Positions 13,373-16,208 of a stretch of DNA of 16,208 nucleotides are shown one piece after another. Origin of the DNA: Geoglobus sp. Its GTDB lineage: Archaea > Halobacteriota > Archaeoglobi > Archaeoglobales > Archaeoglobaceae. Made by a program: the position numbers and the translations under genes. The stretch covers positions 1-16,208 of the forward strand of contig JALUWC010000084.1 in assembly GCA_027019885.1 (NCBI GenBank), read 5' to 3'. The stretch's first letter is position 1. The number at the start of each line of letters is the position of its first letter. The notes under the pieces are model-generated. The model worked only from the letters and a program-made list of their open reading frames with translations, was not told the origin of the DNA and searched no databases.

Positions 13373-14523
13373 GGCACCCTCACCACCACCTCTCTTTTTT
13401 CCTCATCAAGCCTGAAAGAGCCAAACTCAACAACATCTGCCTCATTCAACCCAAGAAATCTTAACACTTTCTCCTCAAAATCTATCTCTTTGAGCAACCC
13501 CATTGTGAGATATTTTTCACCCTTCCCCAATCCCAGAACGAGTCCCTCAAGCTCAGAGGGTTTTATGATGTTGACCTCCGATACAGAGAAATATCCTTTG
13601 AGGAACTTTATCGCCTCCATTCCAGCAGAGTAATTTTCTGAGTATATGTTCAGAAAATCTGCTCCTCTTTCGCAGTAAATAACATCTCCAAAAGTTTCAA
13701 GAATTGAATCGCTAACCTCCTCCCCCCTGAACATTGTTGTGTTCTTGAGGGTTAATTCAGAGACGCTCTTCTCAACCTCTTCTGAATTTTCAAGCCATCT
13801 CCCATAGTTCTTCTTCCTTATCACAGCTCTCATGTCCCTGTCCCTTTTCCTGACGACAAAGCTTTCAACCCTGAAAACATCAACTCCATCAACAAAATAG
13901 GGATCGCTTTCAATTGCCACAATAACATCAGGCGAAAACACCTCGATCTTTGAGAGCTTGTATTCCCTTGCCTTCCTCCCATAAACCCATCCGGTTGTGT
14001 CAGCAATTGCCTTCCCTTTAATAAATCTGCATAGTTTTGTGAAAGCCCTCAAACACCTTGATTCAAAGCCTGATGGGGAAATTGCTCCAACAAATGCCAC
14101 CTCCTTTAATTCAAGCTCTGAAAGTGATACTACCCCACTTTTTCTCAGCCCCACTCCCATTGCCCCCGGATGAGCTATATCACTCTGACCGATATCGGAG
14201 TCAATTGCAAAATCAACACCCATTTTGTTTATCGCATAAACACAGAACGAACTCTTTCCCGAATCTATACCTCCAAATGTAAAAATCCTTTCATAGTCTT
14301 TCTTTACAAATTTTTTCCACGAACCCGGAACTGTGTCCCCTCTCACCTGAATGTAGTCTCCAACAAGATCGATTTCAGCCTCATCTTCAAAGTAGAGTGG
14401 AAATACCTTCCCCTCTGGAACGCTAACAGCATCTGTCTTTTTCCCGAAGATTTCAGCATACCCTCTTATCTCAGCCTTTCCATTCCCAAATAAAAGAAGG
14501 GTTGTATCAGGCTCAACTCTCAT
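13369..14523 (-). CDS. Clp1/Grc3-type polynucleotide 5'-hydroxyl kinase
   Basis: This 384-residue protein resembles archaeal Clp1-like RNA kinases, which phosphorylate 5'-OH ends of RNA using ATP. The P-loop is GGIDSGKS at 84-91, the Walker B-like motif is DSDIGQSD from D108, and the lid-type motif is DTTGWVYG from D175. An N-terminal beta-type domain (1-75) and a C-terminal domain (about 240-384) flank the kinase core, as in Clp1. In eukaryotes this family acts in tRNA splicing, mRNA 3'-end formation and rRNA processing. The start ATG 14523 lies within the end of the upstream membrane-protein gene (11-nt overlap), and the stop overlaps yjbQ. The catalytic residues look intact. The specific RNA substrate is unknown. 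Confidence 0.88.
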   Translation of the reverse strand: MRVEPDTTLLLFGNGKAEIRGYAEIFGKKTDAVSVPEGKVFPLYFEDEAEIDLVGDYIQVRGDTVPGSWKKFVKKDYERIFTFGGIDSGKSSFCVYAINKMGVDFAIDSDIGQSDIAHPGAMGVGLRKSGVVSLSELELKEVAFVGAISPSGFESRCLRAFTKLCRFIKGKAIADTTGWVYGRKAREYKLSKIEVFSPDVIVAIESDPYFVDGVDVFRVESFVVRKRDRDMRAVIRKKNYGRWLENSEEVEKSVSELTLKNTTMFRGEEVSDSILETFGDVIYCERGADFLNIYSENYSAGMEAIKFLKGYFSVSEVNIIKPSELEGLVLGLGKGEKYLTMGLLKEIDFEEKVLRFLGLNEADVVEFGSFRLDEEKREVVVRVP

Positions 14524-15415
14524 TACCTTTTGTTTCTATTGGCTTTATTATAAATGCTCTCATTTCAGGCTTTGCAGACAGTATTTTCGTAAAGTTTGTA
14601 TCGTGCATGAATGCTATATTAAGTCTGCCATACATGGTGACATTGTAGTATTCGGTTATATTGCTTTTTATGAAGTATATATTCTGCTTGAAGTTTATTG
14701 CAACAACCTTATCATATCCTCCTGTTTTGTTGGCAGCTATTCCTTCAAAATAAAAGTCAGATATCTGGCCCGAGCTGTTATTCAGCTTTATGATCTGGTT
14801 CGCTGAGTCACCCGTTAAGATGATTACAAAGCTGTAATTCAGATCAGGAAGCTTGGAGATATATTCTGCGTATGTGTTATTTACCTCCTTCTTTCCTGAG
14901 ATTTCGTCAATGTAGTTCATCACTGCATCAACTGTGCCAACGGCAATTGGATTGATGTTCTCTGCAAGCCCATATCCACGCTTAATTTTGAGCACGACAC
15001 CGTTGTAATCCCTCTTCTCATCGTAAGTGAAAAAAACCTTGGAATCCCCAACATCAAACAGGAAAAGATACGGATAGTATCCAAGAGCTGTTGAGGGGTA
15101 TTCAGCATACACAGTTGAGTTGACAGAGGTTAGTCTCAGATACCTGAAAACATTGTCCCTTCCGAGAGCCTGCCAGTAAGTATCCACCAGCTGAGCGAGG
15201 TTTGGATCATGGGTTCCGAATTTTAAATAGTAAATCTTGGATGAACCAGATACGAGTCTCAGTATTTCATTCAGATCAGACACAGAATACTTGATCTCCC
15301 TCGACGGTATTGTGTGGATCCCTCTGAAAGCGTAAACAAGAACTGAACCGAGCATTATGAGAGCAAGAATCAACGCCAGTATTTTTGCTGACTTTTTTTC
15401 AAGTGGTTTTGACAT
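14513..15415 (-). CDS. Membrane-anchored extracytoplasmic protein, unknown function
   Basis: This 300-residue protein has a short basic N-terminus (MSKPLEKKSAK) and one membrane helix at about residues 12-30. The remaining ~265 residues are predicted to lie outside the cell. That domain is mixed alpha/beta by appearance, Tyr-rich, poor in Cys, and carries about nine N-X-S/T sequons (for example NST, NYS, NKT, NIT, NVT, NFT). I recognise no family. Its ATG 15415 has a TATA box about 26 bp upstream. It is the first gene of a four-gene overlapping unit whose other members are cytoplasmic RNA enzymes, an unexpected combination. The 11-nt overlap with the Clp1-like gene makes cotranscription very likely. 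Confidence 0.8.
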   Translation of the reverse strand: MSKPLEKKSAKILALILALIMLGSVLVYAFRGIHTIPSREIKYSVSDLNEILRLVSGSSKIYYLKFGTHDPNLAQLVDTYWQALGRDNVFRYLRLTSVNSTVYAEYPSTALGYYPYLFLFDVGDSKVFFTYDEKRDYNGVVLKIKRGYGLAENINPIAVGTVDAVMNYIDEISGKKEVNNTYAEYISKLPDLNYSFVIILTGDSANQIIKLNNSSGQISDFYFEGIAANKTGGYDKVVAINFKQNIYFIKSNITEYYNVTMYGRLNIAFMHDTNFTKILSAKPEMRAFIIKPIETKGNES

Positions 15416-15436
15416 GATGTATGGATTTTAAATAGG

Positions 15437-15445
15437 TTTTAAAAA
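15437..15445 (-). promoter_or_regulatory. TATA box for the four-gene RNA-enzyme operon
   Basis: The minus strand reads TTTTTAAAA, centred about 26 bp upstream of ATG 15415. A second AT-rich element at 15425-15434 is too close to the start to serve. Confidence 0.5.
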
Positions 15446-15482
15446 TTTACCATAAATTGGCATGAAAATGGAGCCGGAAACT

Positions 15483-15542
15483 GGTGTTATCTGAAACTAA
15501 AAACTAAATAAAATTGGAGATAAAAGAGTCATTACTCTTTTA
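15483..15542 (-). terminator. Candidate alba terminator: hairpin across the stop codon plus T-rich tract
   Basis: TAAAAGAGT (15521-15529) and ACTCTTTTA (15534-15542) form a perfect 9-bp inverted repeat with a 4-nt loop. In the alba mRNA the UAA stop (15534-15532) straddles the arm and loop and is followed by an in-frame UGA. A T-rich tract on the minus strand follows (15483-15520), as expected for archaeal termination. Confidence 0.55.
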
Positions 15543-15807
15543 CGAGCTCGATTTCGATTGTGGATACGTTTACTACCCTTCCCTGCTCGCTGTCAAGCTC
15601 TTCCGTGTCGATGCTTATACCATCAACCTTCACATTTGGCATAAACCTGTTTCTGACAATCTCTGCCACATCAACTGCTCTGCTTATCGCCTTGCCTCTC
15701 GCCTTTATGACAACTTTGCTCACACCCTCATTGAGCTGTGTTAATGTTGCAAGAACGTAGTTCATTACAGGCTTTGAACCCACAAACACTACTGCATCCT
15801 CTGCCAT
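15532..15807 (-). CDS. alba: Alba nucleic-acid-binding chromatin protein
   Basis: This 91-residue, dimeric DNA/RNA-binding protein compacts the chromosome and binds RNA. The family core is complete: [19 protein letters not shown] from residue 10, [24 protein letters not shown] and a VSTIEIEL ending. K12 matches the conserved lysine preceding Pro, at the DNA-facing loop. The preceding lysine found in the Sulfolobus GKKP motif is Ser here. I chose ATG 15807 because GGTGA lies exactly 5 nt before it. The in-frame GTG at 15816 is inside that site. A TATA box at 15840-15849 predicts a ~10-nt leader. It appears monocistronic, with a candidate terminator at its stop. Confidence 0.96.
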   Translation of the reverse strand: MAEDAVVFVGSKPVMNYVLATLTQLNEGVSKVVIKARGKAISRAVDVAEIVRNRFMPNVKVDGISIDTEELDSEQGRVVNVSTIEIELVKE

Positions 15808-15839
15808 GGCTATCACCTGTTTGCAGAGAAACGAGAACT

Positions 15840-15849
15840 GTATTTAAAC
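15840..15849 (-). promoter_or_regulatory. TATA box for alba
   Basis: The minus strand reads GTTTAAATAC, preceded by A/G-rich BRE-like sequence. This is one of the best TATA matches in the window, consistent with a highly expressed chromatin gene. Confidence 0.65.
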
Positions 15850-15913
15850 TTTATTCAAAATGTTAATCCCAAATGGCAGATTTTGGAAATTTTCTGGAGA
15901 AAAACAGCAATGA

Positions 15914-16208
15914 TCATTCAAAAACATCAATTACAAGAAAATGAGACCCGTATGTCTTTATTTTGTAGAGAACGCCAAAATAATCAAGATACTGCTGTAT
16001 GTCTCCAACTGACGGAAATCTCATGAAGTCTGGAATGAGCGAGTAATAAAGATCATAAAGCTCCTCTCTCTCAGGATGCAGATCCCTGAAGAGTTCTGAA
16101 AACACAACTATCCTCCCCTCTCCGTTAAGTGCATTGATGGCATTCCTCAAAACGGCCCTGACATCCGTGTACTCAAGTATGGAAGAGAGTATGGCCAGAT
16201 CGTATTCC
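15914..16208 (-). CDS. Probable SAM-dependent methyltransferase, C-terminal part (runs off right edge)
   Basis: The frame is open from the right edge to a TGA at 15914. This gives about 97 residues, and the start lies outside the window. The first visible residues EYDLAILSSILEYTDV, then VLRNAINALNGEGRIVVFSEL, look like motifs IV-VI of a class I methyltransferase: the D-x-(I/V)-x-S-x-(I/V)-L strand and the L-x-x-x-G-x-(I/V)-x-(V/I) strand. A small C-terminal subdomain ends LVIDVFE. The SAM-binding loop is not visible, so the family call is tentative and the substrate is unknown. An internal TTG at 16150 should not be taken as the start, because the homologous frame continues upstream. Confidence 0.65.
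   Translation of the reverse strand, partial: EYDLAILSSILEYTDVRAVLRNAINALNGEGRIVVFSELFRDLHPEREELYDLYYSLIPDFMRFPSVGDIQQYLDYFGVLYKIKTYGSHFLVIDVFE

Noticed and set aside
15869..15886. CCAAAT/ATTTTGG imperfect dyad upstream of the alba TATA box
   Set aside because: The arms are short and mismatched in AT-rich DNA, and there is no second copy to support an operator.

Overview
The window looks like chromosomal DNA from a thermophilic euryarchaeon, most probably of the order Archaeoglobales. The genes that point there are an Alba protein, an F420-dependent NADP reductase, an NADP-type isocitrate dehydrogenase, a ferric-reductase-like flavoprotein and heterodisulfide-reductase HdrC/HdrB subunits. 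Archaeal TATA boxes sit 24-28 bp upstream of many start codons, which suggests frequent leaderless transcription. This assignment rests on protein resemblance and was not checked by a search. I see no tRNA, rRNA, CRISPR array, insertion sequence or prophage. The DNA is very compact.

Layout, left to right. (1) 1-1987: a partial PUA-domain gene and a degenerate cis-prenyltransferase run leftward. A DUF92/TMEM19 membrane protein runs rightward from an interleaved promoter region. The two full-length genes suggest polyprenyl-carrier metabolism. (2) 1932-5217: a secreted, membrane-anchored Lon-like protease without an ATPase runs leftward, overlapping the DUF92 gene tail to tail. A TIP49/RuvB-like AAA+ ATPase diverges from it. 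(3) 5214-7189: icd followed by npdG, an NADPH/F420 redox pair. (4) 7403-8670: hdrC and hdrB, translationally coupled, diverge from icd. (5) 8673-10839: an HtpX-type protease gene followed by a ferric-reductase-like flavoprotein run leftward; a DUF429 RNase H-fold gene runs rightward. (6) 10841-12228: a secreted Met/His-rich helical protein and a small lipoprotein, coupled by an ATGA overlap. (7) 12379-15415: four overlapping genes, namely a membrane-anchored protein of unknown function, a Clp1-type RNA kinase, YjbQ and RlmE/FtsJ. (8) 15532-16208: alba and the C-terminal part of a probable SAM methyltransferase.

Four themes link the genes. Two or three of the loci bear on the cell surface: the polyprenyl-carrier genes, and secreted proteins rich in N-glycosylation sequons. 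One block handles NADPH, F420 and thiol/disulfide electrons. One operon is devoted to RNA modification. All four convergent gene junctions have between a 56-nt overlap and a 2-nt gap, and candidate hairpins lie at or over several stop codons. The best candidates for undescribed biology are the cis-prenyltransferase pseudoenzyme beside DUF92, the extracytoplasmic Lon-like protease, and the Met/His-rich protein with its lipoprotein. No stretch longer than 300 bases lacks a gene; the longest is 7190-7402.
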